A program made the position numbers and the translations under genes. Source: Flaviflagellibacter rhizophilus (lineage in GTDB: Bacteria; Pseudomonadota; Alphaproteobacteria; Rhizobiales; Methylopilaceae). Taken from it: a stretch of DNA of 64,000 nucleotides. The stretch lies in assembly GCF_033898525.1 (NCBI RefSeq), contig NZ_JAXAFJ010000001.1, positions 310,001 through 374,000 on the forward strand, read 5' to 3'. The stretch's first letter is position 1, and every line of letters starts with the position of its first letter. The notes under the pieces are model-generated. The model did not search any database, had not been told where the DNA came from, and saw nothing but the letters and a program-made list of their open reading frames with translations. Shown piece by piece: positions 25,273 to 34,361 of the stretch.

Positions 25273-26453
25273 TGCGCGCTCCGGCCATCGCGGCTGCTCT
25301 GGTGCTTGCTGCGGCGCCGGTCGCGGCTCTGGCCGGTGGCGACCTCTCGCGGTCTATCGGCCGGGCGCTGTTCGAACGGGCCTGGGTCCCCGCACCGTCT
25401 TCCACCAAGGCGAATGACGGCCTCGGCCCGCTCTTCAACGCGCGCGCCTGCGTTGCCTGTCACAACGGGCTCGGACGCGCGCCGGCCACGACAGACGCGG
25501 ACGGCGCGTTCATCCACCAGGGCATGGTCGTGAAGCTGAGCAACGCCGCAGGACGTCCCGATCCCGTCTATCGCGCGCAGGTCCAGACCTCTGCCGTCCC
25601 CGGCCTGCTGCCGGAGGCGCGCGTGCTGATGTCCGGCACGGAGGCCCGCCTCCTGGAGCTGTCCTCTGGACCGATATCAGCCGAAACCCGACATGGCGTT
25701 CGGCAGGCGCCCGCATTGCGCGGGCTGGGCAGGCTGTCCGACGTGCCGGACGAGGCGATCCTGGCGCTGGCCGATCCGGACGATCGCGACGGCGACGGTA
25801 TTTCAGGGCGCGCCAATCTGATCGCGGATGCCGCCGGAGTTACGCGCGTGGGCCGGTTCGGGTTGAAGGCGTCCAGCGCGGATCTCCGTCATCAGGTGGA
25901 ACTTGCCTTCCTGCTCGACCTCGGCATGTCCACCACGGCGTTCCCCGTCGAGTGGGGAGACTGCCCCACCCCGACCTGCCGTGCTGCGCCAGCGGGAGGC
26001 GGTGTCGGCGATCCGGAGATCCGGGATGATCTGGTGGCCATGCTCACCGATTTCCTTGCAAGCGTGCCGCCGCCGGCTGCTCAGGAAGATGATTCAAGCG
26101 GGCGGGCGCTGTTCGCGGCAACGGGCTGCGCCAGTTGCCATGTGCCGGCCTTGCCCTCAGCCCGAGGCGAGGTCCGCGCCTTCACCGACCTTCTTCTGCA
26201 TGATCTCGGTGACGCTCTCGACGGCGGAGCGACCGAGCCGGACGTTGCGGCGACGGAATGGCGGACGGCTCCGCTTTGGGGCATCCGGCATGCCTTGAGT
26301 GCCGGAACCGGATTGCTGCATGACGGCCGGGCTGCCAGTGTTGCCGATGCGGTCCGGCTCCACGGCGGCGAAGCCTCGAACGCGCGGCAGCGTTTCGATG
26401 TTCTGCCGGAAGACGACCGCCTGAACCTGCTGCGCTATGTCGAGGGCCTGTGA
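25269..26453 (+). CDS. di-heme c-type oxidoreductase (COG3488 'thiol oxidoreductase')
   Basis: Periplasmic c-type cytochrome, 394 residues with a signal peptide. Two haem-binding motifs are visible, C61-VA-C64-H65 and C287-AS-C290-H291, arranged as in the DHOR/COG3488 family related to MauG-type peroxidases. A putative Ca-binding DDRDGDGISGRANL loop is conserved. Family members sit next to imelysin genes in many proteobacteria. It probably shuttles electrons in the iron-handling step; the family label 'thiol oxidoreductase' is poorly supported. The start overlaps the MCO stop. Confidence 0.87.
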   Translation: MMRAPAIAAALVLAAAPVAALAGGDLSRSIGRALFERAWVPAPSSTKANDGLGPLFNARACVACHNGLGRAPATTDADGAFIHQGMVVKLSNAAGRPDPVYRAQVQTSAVPGLLPEARVLMSGTEARLLELSSGPISAETRHGVRQAPALRGLGRLSDVPDEAILALADPDDRDGDGISGRANLIADAAGVTRVGRFGLKASSADLRHQVELAFLLDLGMSTTAFPVEWGDCPTPTCRAAPAGGGVGDPEIRDDLVAMLTDFLASVPPPAAQEDDSSGRALFAATGCASCHVPALPSARGEVRAFTDLLLHDLGDALDGGATEPDVAATEWRTAPLWGIRHALSAGTGLLHDGRAASVADAVRLHGGEASNARQRFDVLPEDDRLNLLRYVEGL

Positions 26454-27478
26454 TGCGCGTGCTCCTGTCCCTGCTCTTCCTCTGCATCGGCTTGCACGGA
26501 GCAAGCGCACAGGACGCATCGCCGGCGGCTGGCAAGGCGCAGGTGCAGCGCATAGCGCAGGACTTCGTTGGCCCGCGCTATGAACGATTGCACTCGACCA
26601 TGCAGGCGCAGGCGGATGCCTGGCGGCGCTTCTGCGGCGCGCCTTCTCAGCCGGGGGTCGACACCCTCGACACCGCCTTCCGAGATGCGGTGCTGGCATG
26701 GTCGTCCGTCAATCTCGTGCGCTATGGCCCCGTCTCCGAGGATTTTCGCTACGAGCGGATCGACTACTGGCCGGAGCGGAGGAACGAGGTCGCGCGCGGC
26801 CTCGCAACCCTGCTGGCGGTTCAGGAGCCGGTCCGTGCCGATGGCATGAAGGCGCGCAGCGTGGCGGCGCAGGGCCTACCTGTCCTCGAGCGCCTGCTCC
26901 ACGAAGAGGGTGCGCGGGAACAGCTTGTAACGGGCGAAAGCAGCGGTCGCCGCTGCGAGATCGGGCAGGCCGTCTCCGACAATCTTGCGACGATCGCCAG
27001 CGAAATTCGGGACGGGTGGTCCGCCTTGGTCGCGCAACTGGGCACGGCGGACGAGGCTGCGCTGCGGCAGGCAGCAACCCGAATGGCGACGGACCTCCTG
27101 ACAGTCTACCAGGTGGTCGGCGACCAGAAGCTGGACGGGCCGCTGGGCGGTAGTGCGGAGGAGGCACGCCCCAAGGCGGCGCAATACTGGCGCAGCGGCC
27201 TTTCGGGTCCGTCCATCGCGGCAAGCCTCGGGGCGGCGGCGGAATTGGAAAGCCTCGTGCTCGGCCCGGACAACGAGGCCGTCCGGTCTGCGCGTGACGC
27301 GGCCGAGGCAGCGGCGGCGCTTTCCGGTCCGGTCATGGACCTCGTCACGACAAACGAAGGTGGGCGAGAACTCCTGCGGTTGCGCAATGCGGTGCGGCTG
27401 GCACGCGACCAGGCATCTTTGGCGGTGCCGCCAGCGCTTGGCGTCAGCGTCGGCTTCAACAGTCTGGATGGCGATTGA
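26453..27478 (+). CDS. second imelysin-family protein
   Basis: Secreted imelysin-fold protein, 341 residues with a signal ending GASA-QDAS. It is shorter than imelysin 1, and the GxHxxE site is changed: the matching segment reads QGLPVLERLLHEEG, so the His is lost although the Glu remains. Long amphipathic helices and the YQVVGDQKLDGPLG segment fit the family. I chose ATG 26453 (TGATG with the upstream stop); a GTG one codon upstream is the alternative. It may act as a scaffold or metal chaperone for the oxidases. Confidence 0.8.
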   Translation: MRVLLSLLFLCIGLHGASAQDASPAAGKAQVQRIAQDFVGPRYERLHSTMQAQADAWRRFCGAPSQPGVDTLDTAFRDAVLAWSSVNLVRYGPVSEDFRYERIDYWPERRNEVARGLATLLAVQEPVRADGMKARSVAAQGLPVLERLLHEEGAREQLVTGESSGRRCEIGQAVSDNLATIASEIRDGWSALVAQLGTADEAALRQAATRMATDLLTVYQVVGDQKLDGPLGGSAEEARPKAAQYWRSGLSGPSIAASLGAAAELESLVLGPDNEAVRSARDAAEAAAALSGPVMDLVTTNEGGRELLRLRNAVRLARDQASLAVPPALGVSVGFNSLDGD

Positions 27479-28575
27479 TGAAGATCGACCGCCGCTCCTT
27501 CATCCTTGCGCTCGCCGCATCCTTCGCCGTCGGACCGGTGCGCGCCAGCCGCGAACAGCTCTACGTGTCATCCTGCACCGACGCCTCGGGTGCCTCGAGC
27601 CTCGCGGTGTTCTCGCCCGAGGGCGGGCTCCTGTTCCGGACCAGCCTGCCGGATCGCGGGCACGACATCGCGACCAGCCCCGTCGGAGGCGACATCGCGG
27701 TGTTCGCGCGGCGTCCCGGCGACTGGACGGCCATCATCAGCCGCCGCACCCGCGAGGTGCGCACCCTCATACGCAGCCCCGAAGGCCGGCACTTCTACGG
27801 GCACGGCCTGTATTCGGCGGACGGTCGGCTGCTTTACGCCACCGAGAACCATCTGGAACAAGGCGTGGGCGTCCTCGGCGTCTACGATGCAACTGATGGC
27901 TATAGGCGCATCGGCGAACAGCCGACCCACGGCGTCGGGCCGCACGATGTGGCCTATCTGCCGGATGGCAAGACGCTTCTGGTGGCCAATGGCGGTGTTC
28001 GCACGGATCCTTCGAGTGGCCGGGAAATCCTGAACCGGGCCAGCATGGAGCCAAGCCTCGTGGTGTTCGACGCGGCCACCGGCAGCCTGCGGCACAAGAT
28101 CGAGTTCGGACCTGGGATGCGTGGCCTGTCGCTTCGTCACCTCGCCGTGGCGCCGGACGGCGAGGCGGTGTTCGCCTGCCAGTTCGAGGGACCGGCGGAC
28201 GAGATGCCGCCCCTCGTGGGCGTTCTGGGCGTCGACGGGCGCACGCGGATGCTCGATATTCCGGACGAGCACCTGTCGCTCCTCGACAATTATACGGGTG
28301 CGGTGGCGCTCGACCGTTCGGGACGGCTGATCGCCGCCACAAGCCCGCGCGGCAATCGCGCGGCGTTCTGGGACCGGCTGACCGGGCGCTATCTCGGCCT
28401 GTCCAGCCTTCCCGATGTGTGCGGCATCGCAGCGGCGCCGCTCGACGGCACCTTCGTGGTCAGCTCCGGCAATGCGGGGGTGCGGATTGCCCGTGCGGAG
28501 ACGCATGACCTCGCCCGCGTTTCGGGGAGCGATCTGGACCTCTTCATGTGGGACAACCACATCCGCCAACTCTAG
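27478..28575 (+). CDS. DUF1513 beta-propeller-like periplasmic protein
   Basis: Exported protein of 365 residues with a Tat-like signal (IDRRSFILALAAS). Repeated beta-sheet blades are suggested by recurring segments such as GHDIATSPVGGDIAVFAR, GPHDVAYLPDGKTLLVANGG and LRHLAVAPDGEAVFACQ, matching DUF1513. The family is regularly found last in imelysin/di-heme operons. Its role is unknown; a docking platform for the periplasmic redox proteins is possible. The start shares one base with the preceding stop. Confidence 0.82.
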   Translation: MKIDRRSFILALAASFAVGPVRASREQLYVSSCTDASGASSLAVFSPEGGLLFRTSLPDRGHDIATSPVGGDIAVFARRPGDWTAIISRRTREVRTLIRSPEGRHFYGHGLYSADGRLLYATENHLEQGVGVLGVYDATDGYRRIGEQPTHGVGPHDVAYLPDGKTLLVANGGVRTDPSSGREILNRASMEPSLVVFDAATGSLRHKIEFGPGMRGLSLRHLAVAPDGEAVFACQFEGPADEMPPLVGVLGVDGRTRMLDIPDEHLSLLDNYTGAVALDRSGRLIAATSPRGNRAAFWDRLTGRYLGLSSLPDVCGIAAAPLDGTFVVSSGNAGVRIARAETHDLARVSGSDLDLFMWDNHIRQL

Positions 28576-28681
28576 CTGGGACAAGATTGCCAGCCGCGCT
28601 TCCGTGAACCAAAGCCCGGCGTGCGTTCGGCTTTCTTGCCTGCCGGTACATCTGCGTCCGAACCGAATTCGTGTAGAGACA

Positions 28682-28691
28682 CCACGCGTGG
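28682..28691. promoter_or_regulatory. palindrome upstream of GntR regulator 3
   Basis: CCACGCGTGG, a perfect 10-bp palindrome 35 bp before the ATG of the regulator. It differs from the TNGTNNACNA pattern seen at the other two GntR genes. The rest of the 150-bp gap (28576-28725) shows no gene. Confidence 0.3.
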
Positions 28692-28725
28692 CCCAAGCGC
28701 CAGGCGATGAGATGGTTCGGCACGA

Positions 28726-29445
28726 ATGAGCGCTCCAGAAGCTAATCCCGCGCACCAATCCCCGGTGCTTCAGCATTCACGCCGCATCCCGCTTGCCCGC
28801 ACGGTGGCTGACACTTTGCGCGACATGATCGTGCGCGGCGAACTGGCACCGGGCAGTCGCGTCATCGAGCGCACCGTCTGTGCACGCATACAGGTGTCAC
28901 GCACACCCATGCGTGAAGCCTTGAAGCTTCTGGAAGCGGAAGGGCTGATCGAGCTGTCGCAGCACAAGGGTGCCCGCATCATGTCCTTCTCCGAGGCTGA
29001 GGCGAGGGACCTTTTCGAGGTCATCGCCGGCCTGGAAAGCCTCGCCGCCGAACTGGCGGTGACGCGACTGGACGGGACCGGCCTGGAACGCCTGGAAACC
29101 ATGCATTCCCAGATGCTGCTGCATTACAGGGAGCGGCAGATCGAGCCGTATTTCAGCATCAACACCGAGGTCCACGACTTCATCGTCGAAGCATCGCGCA
29201 ATCCCGTCCTGATCGAGGCGCACCAGCGGCTCACCTTGCGCGCGCGCCGGGGCCGCTACATGGCCATCATCGATCCCGCCCGCCTGGCGCAGTCCGTCGA
29301 CGAGCACGAAGAACTCATGAATGCCTGTCGTCGCCGCGACCCGGAGGCTGCGCGGCTGACCTGGCGAGCGCATCTGGATCATACGGGAGACACGGTCGTC
29401 GCGGTGCTCAGGCAAGAAGCCCGGGCGCTGTCGGAAGCCGGCTGA
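28726..29445 (+). CDS. GntR-family transcriptional regulator, FCD subgroup (regulator 3)
   Basis: Regulator of 239 residues with a winged helix (TLRDMIVRGELAPGSRVIE, IQVSRTPMREALKLLEAEG) and an FCD domain (LFEVIAGLESLAAELAV, TEVHDFIVEASRNPVL, DEHEELMNACRRRDPEAA). It sits immediately upstream, in the same orientation, of an 11-kb run of ABC transporters and amide hydrolases, which it most likely controls through the AT-rich region at 29500-29580. The effector is probably a carboxylated or amide intermediate of that pathway. Confidence 0.86.
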   Translation: MSAPEANPAHQSPVLQHSRRIPLARTVADTLRDMIVRGELAPGSRVIERTVCARIQVSRTPMREALKLLEAEGLIELSQHKGARIMSFSEAEARDLFEVIAGLESLAAELAVTRLDGTGLERLETMHSQMLLHYRERQIEPYFSINTEVHDFIVEASRNPVLIEAHQRLTLRARRGRYMAIIDPARLAQSVDEHEELMNACRRRDPEAARLTWRAHLDHTGDTVVAVLRQEARALSEAG

Positions 29446-29516
29446 GTTCGACTGCCCAGAGAACAGGCATCTTGCTCACCAGAACGCCGGACGGGTCATG
29501 CTCCGGCGGCGCCAAT

Positions 29517-29577
29517 TTGGTTATTATACTGAATATAAAGCAATATTTTGAATGGCATGCAATTTGAAGGAGGAGGA
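29517..29577 (+). promoter_or_regulatory. AT-rich control region of the amide-catabolic cluster
   Basis: A sharp AT-rich island in GC-rich surroundings. It holds a -10-like TATACT (29525-29530), an AATAT/ATATT inverted repeat and two direct GCAAT...TTTGAA-type repeats starting at 29540 and 29559, 19 bp apart. A polypurine AAGGAGGAGGA stretch (29567-29577) looks like a strong ribosome-binding site but lies 26 bases from the only usable ATG. It is a good candidate target for regulator 3. Confidence 0.45.
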
Positions 29578-29603
29578 TCAGTTCACCACCGAGGATCCGC
29601 TCC

Positions 29604-30473
29604 ATGCCGTCTTTTGATGCGACCCGCCGTAATTTCCTGAAGAACACCAGCCTGCTTGCGGCCGTCGGCTTGTCCATGCCGGCTCTCATAGGCCTGATTG
29701 GCCGGGCCGAAGCGGCCACCACGCCGGACAGCATCAAGGCAGCCGGAGTGGTCCGGGTCGGCTGCGAAGCCGCCTATCGCCCCTTTACCTATCGCGATGG
29801 CGGAAAGATCGTCGGCTACGATGTCGAACTGGCGTCGCTGCTGTTCGCTCCACTTGGCGTCAAGGTCGAGATGGTGGACACAGCCTGGGCCGGCGTGATC
29901 CCGGCGCTCTACGCCGGAAACTTCGACGTTATCATGACCTCGCTGACCTACACCAAGGAGCGCGTGTCCCGCGTCGGCTATTCCATCCCCTACACCGAGG
30001 CCACGCAGGAAATGCTGGTGCGCGCCAAGGACGCCGGCTCCATCACCTCGCTCGATGGAATGGCCGACAAGGTGCTGGCCGTTAAGCTTGGCTCCGCCGG
30101 GGACACGATGAAGGCCGGGCTGGAGGCAAAGCTGAAGGCGGCCACCGGCAAGGGCTTTGCCGAGGTGAAGACCTATGACGATCATCCGACCGCCTATCTG
30201 GCGCTGGCACAGGGATCGGTCGACGGCGTCATCAATGCCCTGGCGACCTTGACCCAGGTGGTGAAGGACGCGCCGGGTCGATACGCGATCGTCCGCGACA
30301 TCGGCCCCCGTAACTGGGCAGGCATCGGCACCCGCAAGGAAGACACCGCGCTGGTCGACTTCCTGAACGAGCGCATCACCAGCCTCAAGGCCAGCGGCGA
30401 GATCTACGCGCTGCAGGAAAAGTGGTTCGGCGTGCGGATGCAGCTGGCCGACGCCATCCCCAACTTCTCCTGA
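29604..30473 (+). CDS. family 3 (polar amino acid type) ABC transporter substrate-binding protein
   Basis: Periplasmic binding protein, 289 residues with a twin-arginine signal (TRRNFLKNTSLLAAVG). SBP_bac_3 features are VVRVGCEAAYRPFTYRDG, IVGYDVELASLLF, FDVIMTSLTYTKERVSRVGYS and YLALAQGSVDGVI. I chose ATG 29604, with GAGG nine bases upstream. It starts the first transporter/hydrolase module and is followed by a matching permease and ATPase. Its ligand may be an amino-acid-like amide or hydantoin rather than a common amino acid. Confidence 0.88.
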   Translation: MPSFDATRRNFLKNTSLLAAVGLSMPALIGLIGRAEAATTPDSIKAAGVVRVGCEAAYRPFTYRDGGKIVGYDVELASLLFAPLGVKVEMVDTAWAGVIPALYAGNFDVIMTSLTYTKERVSRVGYSIPYTEATQEMLVRAKDAGSITSLDGMADKVLAVKLGSAGDTMKAGLEAKLKAATGKGFAEVKTYDDHPTAYLALAQGSVDGVINALATLTQVVKDAPGRYAIVRDIGPRNWAGIGTRKEDTALVDFLNERITSLKASGEIYALQEKWFGVRMQLADAIPNFS

Positions 30474-30483
30474 TCATCAGGCC

Positions 30484-30558
30484 GTCCGGTGGCCGGCTGC
30501 GGCTACCGGTTCCACACCCCCACGGCAGCCGGCAGGGACCTCCCCTGCCCTGCCGGAC
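30484..30558. repeat. nested inverted repeats between binding protein and permease
   Basis: Inner arms GCCGGCTGC (30492-30500) and GCAGCCGGC (30525-30533) lie within outer arms GTCCGG (30484-30489) and CCGGAC (30553-30558). The structure fills the gap after the binding-protein gene, as in other ABC operons of this window. Confidence 0.5.
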
Positions 30559-30576
30559 CGATGAGCGCAGCATTCC

Positions 30577-31230
30577 ATGATGTTCGACTGGTCCATCGTC
30601 GCGATGGCAATCCCGCTTCTTGCGGAAGGCACCTTGATGACGCTGAAGATCTCAGCGCTCGCAGCTGTGCTGGCAATGGCGGGCGGCATTGCGCTCGGCC
30701 TCATCTCGCTTGGCGGCTGGTTGTGGGCGCGGCTCCTGGTCCGCGCCTATGTGGACTTCATCCGCGGGACGCCGCTCCTCATCCAGATCTTCATCGTGTT
30801 CTTCGGCCTTCCGCTGATGGGCTGGCGGCCTGGTGAGTTCTGGTCCGGCGTCATCGCGCTTTCGCTGAACGGTGCGGGCTACATCGCAGAGGTCGTGCGC
30901 GGCACCGTGGGAGCGGTGGAAGCCGGCCAGACCGAAGCGGCCAAGAGCATCGGCATGACGCGCGGCAAGATCCTGATCCATGTGCTTCTGCCGCAGTCCA
31001 TCCGGCCAATGCTGCCTGCCTTGACCAACGACATGATCACCCTGGTGAAGAACACCTCTCTTCTCTCGGTCATCTCAGTCTACGAACTGACGCGGTCCGG
31101 CCAGGCGGTGATCGCGACGCATTTCGCGCCGCTGGAGATCTTCGCTCTGCTGGCGGTCTACTACTACGTCATCATTTCCGCCCTCTCCTACCTTTCGCGG
31201 CAGCTTGAGCGCCGCCTGCCCGCATGGTGA
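30577..31230 (+). CDS. polar amino acid type ABC transporter permease
   Basis: HisM/GlnP-type permease, 217 residues with about five membrane segments. Clear motifs are YVDFIRGTPLLIQIFIVFFG and the EAA loop EAGQTEAAKSIGMTRGKILIHVLLPQ. It is the single permease of this importer, so it probably works as a homodimer. It overlaps the ATPase gene by 7 bp. Confidence 0.9.
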   Translation: MMFDWSIVAMAIPLLAEGTLMTLKISALAAVLAMAGGIALGLISLGGWLWARLLVRAYVDFIRGTPLLIQIFIVFFGLPLMGWRPGEFWSGVIALSLNGAGYIAEVVRGTVGAVEAGQTEAAKSIGMTRGKILIHVLLPQSIRPMLPALTNDMITLVKNTSLLSVISVYELTRSGQAVIATHFAPLEIFALLAVYYYVIISALSYLSRQLERRLPAW

Positions 31231-32027
31231 CGCCGATGGCCGCTGCTTCCTCCACGCAGCCGCTGCTGCAGGTCCGTGATCTGCGCAAAAGCTATGGCGA
31301 CCGCGAAATCCTGAAGGGCATCCACTTCGACCTCATGCCCGCCGAGACCCTTGTGCTGATCGGCCCCTCCGGATCGGGCAAGACCACGGTGCTGCGCACT
31401 CTCAACCATCTGGAAGCGCCCTCGGGAGGCGAGATCAGGCTGGACGGCGAGACGGTGGGCGGCAGCTATATCGGCACCGGCGGCTCCTGGGTGCCTATGG
31501 GCGAAGGCGCTCTGGCGCGCCAAAGATGCAGCTTTGGCTTCGTCTTCCAGCGGTTCAACCTTTTCCCGCACCTGACGGCGCTGCAGAACGTCGCCCTCGG
31601 GCCGCGCAAGGTGCTCGGCATCGGGCGCAGGAAAGCCGAAGAGCGCGCGGCTCAGCAGCTCGCCCGCGTCAGCCTGTCGGCGCACATGGACAAGCGTCCA
31701 TCGCAGCTCTCCGGCGGCCAGCAGCAGCGCGTTGCCATCGCGCGTGCCTTGGCCATGGAGCCGCGCCTCATCCTCTTCGACGAACCCACGTCTGCCCTCG
31801 ATCCCGAACTGGTCCATGAAGTGCTCGACGTGATGAGCACGCTCGCGCGGGAAGGCATGACGATGATCGTCGTGACGCACGAGATGAGCTTCGCCCGTCA
31901 GGTCGCCGACCGCGTGATCTTCATGGCGGACGGCCACATCGTCGAGCAGGGGCCACCCGAGGTGATCTTCTCCGAACCGCGCGAGGACAAGACCAAGCGC
32001 TTCCTGACCCATGTCCTGAATCGGTGA
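31224..32027 (+). CDS. polar amino acid type ABC transporter ATPase
   Basis: ATPase of 267 residues with Walker A GPSGSGKTT, Q-loop FQRFNLFPHLTALQN, signature LSGGQQQRVAIARAL, Walker B ILFDEPTSALDP and switch His VVTHEMSFAR. A short insertion between Walker A and the Q-loop (around GGSYIGTGGSWVPMGEG) is longer than in GlnQ. It overlaps the permease gene, and the amidohydrolase gene begins 4 bp after its stop. Confidence 0.92.
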   Translation: MVTPMAAASSTQPLLQVRDLRKSYGDREILKGIHFDLMPAETLVLIGPSGSGKTTVLRTLNHLEAPSGGEIRLDGETVGGSYIGTGGSWVPMGEGALARQRCSFGFVFQRFNLFPHLTALQNVALGPRKVLGIGRRKAEERAAQQLARVSLSAHMDKRPSQLSGGQQQRVAIARALAMEPRLILFDEPTSALDPELVHEVLDVMSTLAREGMTMIVVTHEMSFARQVADRVIFMADGHIVEQGPPEVIFSEPREDKTKRFLTHVLNR

Positions 32028-32031
32028 CCGC

Positions 32032-33381
32032 GTGACCGCACCCCTCTTCGATCTCGTATTGACCGGCGCAACGGTCCTCACCGCCGATCCGTCGAACCCC
32101 CTCGTGGAAGATGCGGTGATCGGCGTGCAGGCAGGCCGCATCACGCATCTTGAGCCTCGCGATCCTTCAGTGCCGCCGCTCCGGGCCGGCCGCACCATCG
32201 CGCTCGATGGGAATGTGGTGACGCCCGGCTTCGTCAACATCCACACCCACGCCAACCTCTCGATGGTGCGCGGGGTGGCGGAGGATCTCGGTTTTGCGCC
32301 CGCCTACACGCCCGGCATTCCGCAGGGCCACATGCTCGATGCCGAGGAGGCCTATGCCATCTCGCGTCTCGGCGCCCTCGAGGCGCTGATGTTCGGCTCC
32401 ACGTTGATCAACGACACCTTCGTTCATGCCGATGCGGTGACGCCGGGCATGGCGGAGATCGGGCTGCGTGTCTTCTCCTGCGGGCGCATCCATGACGTCG
32501 ACTTCTCGGGCGTTTCGCTGGGCCGTTGGGAGCATGTCGATGCGATCGGCGAGCGCCGCCTCGAAGAGGCGCTGGCACTTGCGGAGCGCTATCAAGGGCG
32601 CAGCAACAACCGCATCGGCGTGCAACTGGCCGCCCATGCGCCGGATACCTGCTCCACCCCCTTCCTGCGGCGCATCGCGCGGGCTGCGGAACAGCACGGC
32701 CTGAGGGTCACGACACACCTGTCTCAGAGCAAGGTGGAAGTCGCGCGTATCCGCGAGCGCGACGGGATGAGCCCGCCTGAACTGCTGGATGAGGTCGGGC
32801 TCCTCACCGACACGCTTCTCGCGGCGCATTGCATCCACGTCAGCGACAGCGACATCGCGCGGATCGGGCGCGCAGGCATCAACATTGCGCATATCCCGAA
32901 GGGCAATGCGACGGGCGGCACCATTGCGCCCACCTCGCGCCTGCGCGCCGCCGGCGCACGCCTGACGCTCGGGACCGACAACATGCACGCCGATATGGTG
33001 GAGGTCATGCGGTGGGCACTCGCTGTCGGCCGCATCCAGGAGGGTGCGGTTACGGAAGACTGGCAGCCTGCGTCGGTGTTCGAGATGGCCACCATCGCCG
33101 GCGCCCGCGCCATGGGGCTGGAAGATGAGATCGGCAGCCTGCGCATAGGCAAGTGCGCGGACCTCGTCGCCTTCGACTTCCGGCGTCCGCACCTGACGCC
33201 CAACACCAATCCGCTGGGCAACCTTGTTCATGTCGCGCACGGGCGTGATGTCGCCCTGGTGATGGTCGACGGAGAGATCCTCGTGGAGGACGGCAATCCG
33301 ACGCGGGTGGATGCCGAAGCCATCCGCCGGGATGCCGACCGCGCCATCAAAGCCGTTTGGGCCCGTGCCCGTGCAGCCTGA
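32032..33381 (+). CDS. metal-dependent amidohydrolase (AtzB/TrzA/cytosine deaminase-like)
   Basis: Cytoplasmic TIM-barrel hydrolase, 449 residues, of the amidohydrolase superfamily group that includes guanine deaminase, SsnA and triazine hydrolases. Metal-site motifs are H-T-H in VNIHTHANL, His in VTTHLSQSK, His in AAHCIHVSD and Asp in LGTDNMHAD, fitting a mononuclear site. The start is GTG 32032, four bases after the ATPase stop. It probably hydrolyses or deaminates the nitrogen heterocycle imported by the preceding transporter. Confidence 0.82.
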   Translation: MTAPLFDLVLTGATVLTADPSNPLVEDAVIGVQAGRITHLEPRDPSVPPLRAGRTIALDGNVVTPGFVNIHTHANLSMVRGVAEDLGFAPAYTPGIPQGHMLDAEEAYAISRLGALEALMFGSTLINDTFVHADAVTPGMAEIGLRVFSCGRIHDVDFSGVSLGRWEHVDAIGERRLEEALALAERYQGRSNNRIGVQLAAHAPDTCSTPFLRRIARAAEQHGLRVTTHLSQSKVEVARIRERDGMSPPELLDEVGLLTDTLLAAHCIHVSDSDIARIGRAGINIAHIPKGNATGGTIAPTSRLRAAGARLTLGTDNMHADMVEVMRWALAVGRIQEGAVTEDWQPASVFEMATIAGARAMGLEDEIGSLRIGKCADLVAFDFRRPHLTPNTNPLGNLVHVAHGRDVALVMVDGEILVEDGNPTRVDAEAIRRDADRAIKAVWARARAA

Positions 33382-33418
33382 CCGTTCCACCCCACGAAGA
33401 CCCGCGACATCCCGGCCC

Positions 33419-34165
33419 ATGAAGATCGTTCTGGTCAATCCCAACACATCCACCGACATGACCCAGCGGATGGTCGAAACGGCATCCACCATGCTGCCTC
33501 CCGGCGTGGAGTTGCTGGCCCTCACAGCGGATCGCGGCATGCCCTACATCGCCAGCCGCACGGAAGCGCTCATCGCAGGGCAGCTGACGCTCGAACTGCT
33601 CGCGGAGCACGCGGCTGAGGCCGATGCCATGGTCATCGCGGCCTTTGGCGATCCCGGGCTCGTGGCGGCGCGGGAGCTGTTCGAGGTCCCCGTCACCGGC
33701 ATGGCGGAAGCGGCGATGCTGACGGCCTGCATGCTGGGCCAGACCTTCTCCATCATCACCTTTTCCCGCACGCTCGTGCCCTGGTACGAGGACGCCGTCG
33801 CGCTGGCAGGCCTTCAGGCGCGTTGCTGCAGCATCCGGGTGCCCGATTGCACCTTTGCCTCCGTGGCAACGGTGCAGAACGAGCTTGAGGATGAGCTCGT
33901 GGCGCTCGCCGAGCGTGCGGTCCTGGAGGATGCCGCCGACGTGGTCATCCTGGCGGGCGCGCCGCTGACCGGCCTGGCCGAACGGATCGCGGATCGTGTG
34001 TCCGTTCCGCTGGTCGATCCTCTGCTCGCCGCCCTGGGGCAGGCACATCTCCTGGCGCGCCTGCGCGTCCGCGCGCCCAGCCGTGGCCGGTTTGCGCGGC
34101 CTGACGCCAAGCCGGCGGTCGGCGTGGCCCCCGCGCTGCGCGCATGGATCGAGAGGTCCGCCTGA
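33419..34165 (+). CDS. Asp/Glu/hydantoin racemase-fold protein lacking the catalytic Cys pair (copy 1)
   Basis: Protein of 248 residues in the Asp/Glu/hydantoin racemase family (PF01177), recognised by the MKIVLVNPNTSTDMT opening, AFGDPGLVAAREL and a C-terminal PLVDPLLAAL. Known hydantoin and allantoin racemases have cysteines in IACF-DPG and LGCAGM; here these read IAAFGDPG (A75) and LAGAPL (G180), so neither catalytic Cys is present. Other cysteines (C104, C136, C137, C144) are not at the active positions. It may catalyse a different reaction or bind a ligand. I chose ATG 33419; upstream codons belong to the previous gene. Confidence 0.8.
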   Translation: MKIVLVNPNTSTDMTQRMVETASTMLPPGVELLALTADRGMPYIASRTEALIAGQLTLELLAEHAAEADAMVIAAFGDPGLVAARELFEVPVTGMAEAAMLTACMLGQTFSIITFSRTLVPWYEDAVALAGLQARCCSIRVPDCTFASVATVQNELEDELVALAERAVLEDAADVVILAGAPLTGLAERIADRVSVPLVDPLLAALGQAHLLARLRVRAPSRGRFARPDAKPAVGVAPALRAWIERSA

Positions 34166-34361
34166 TGATCCTCGGGGCCATGCAGCTGTCGAATTCCCTT
34201 AGATTTCAGCTTGGCCCCTGTTTTGCATTCCATTTCGATAAGCGCAGAGCTCCCGCTCTCATGGGTTGGCGTGCCCATCAATTGATCCCGTAGGATCGAC
34301 GCGCTTCAGCACGCCGAAGGTCGGGGTCAGTCCTAGAAAGCCGCAAGGCTGGAGAGAGACC

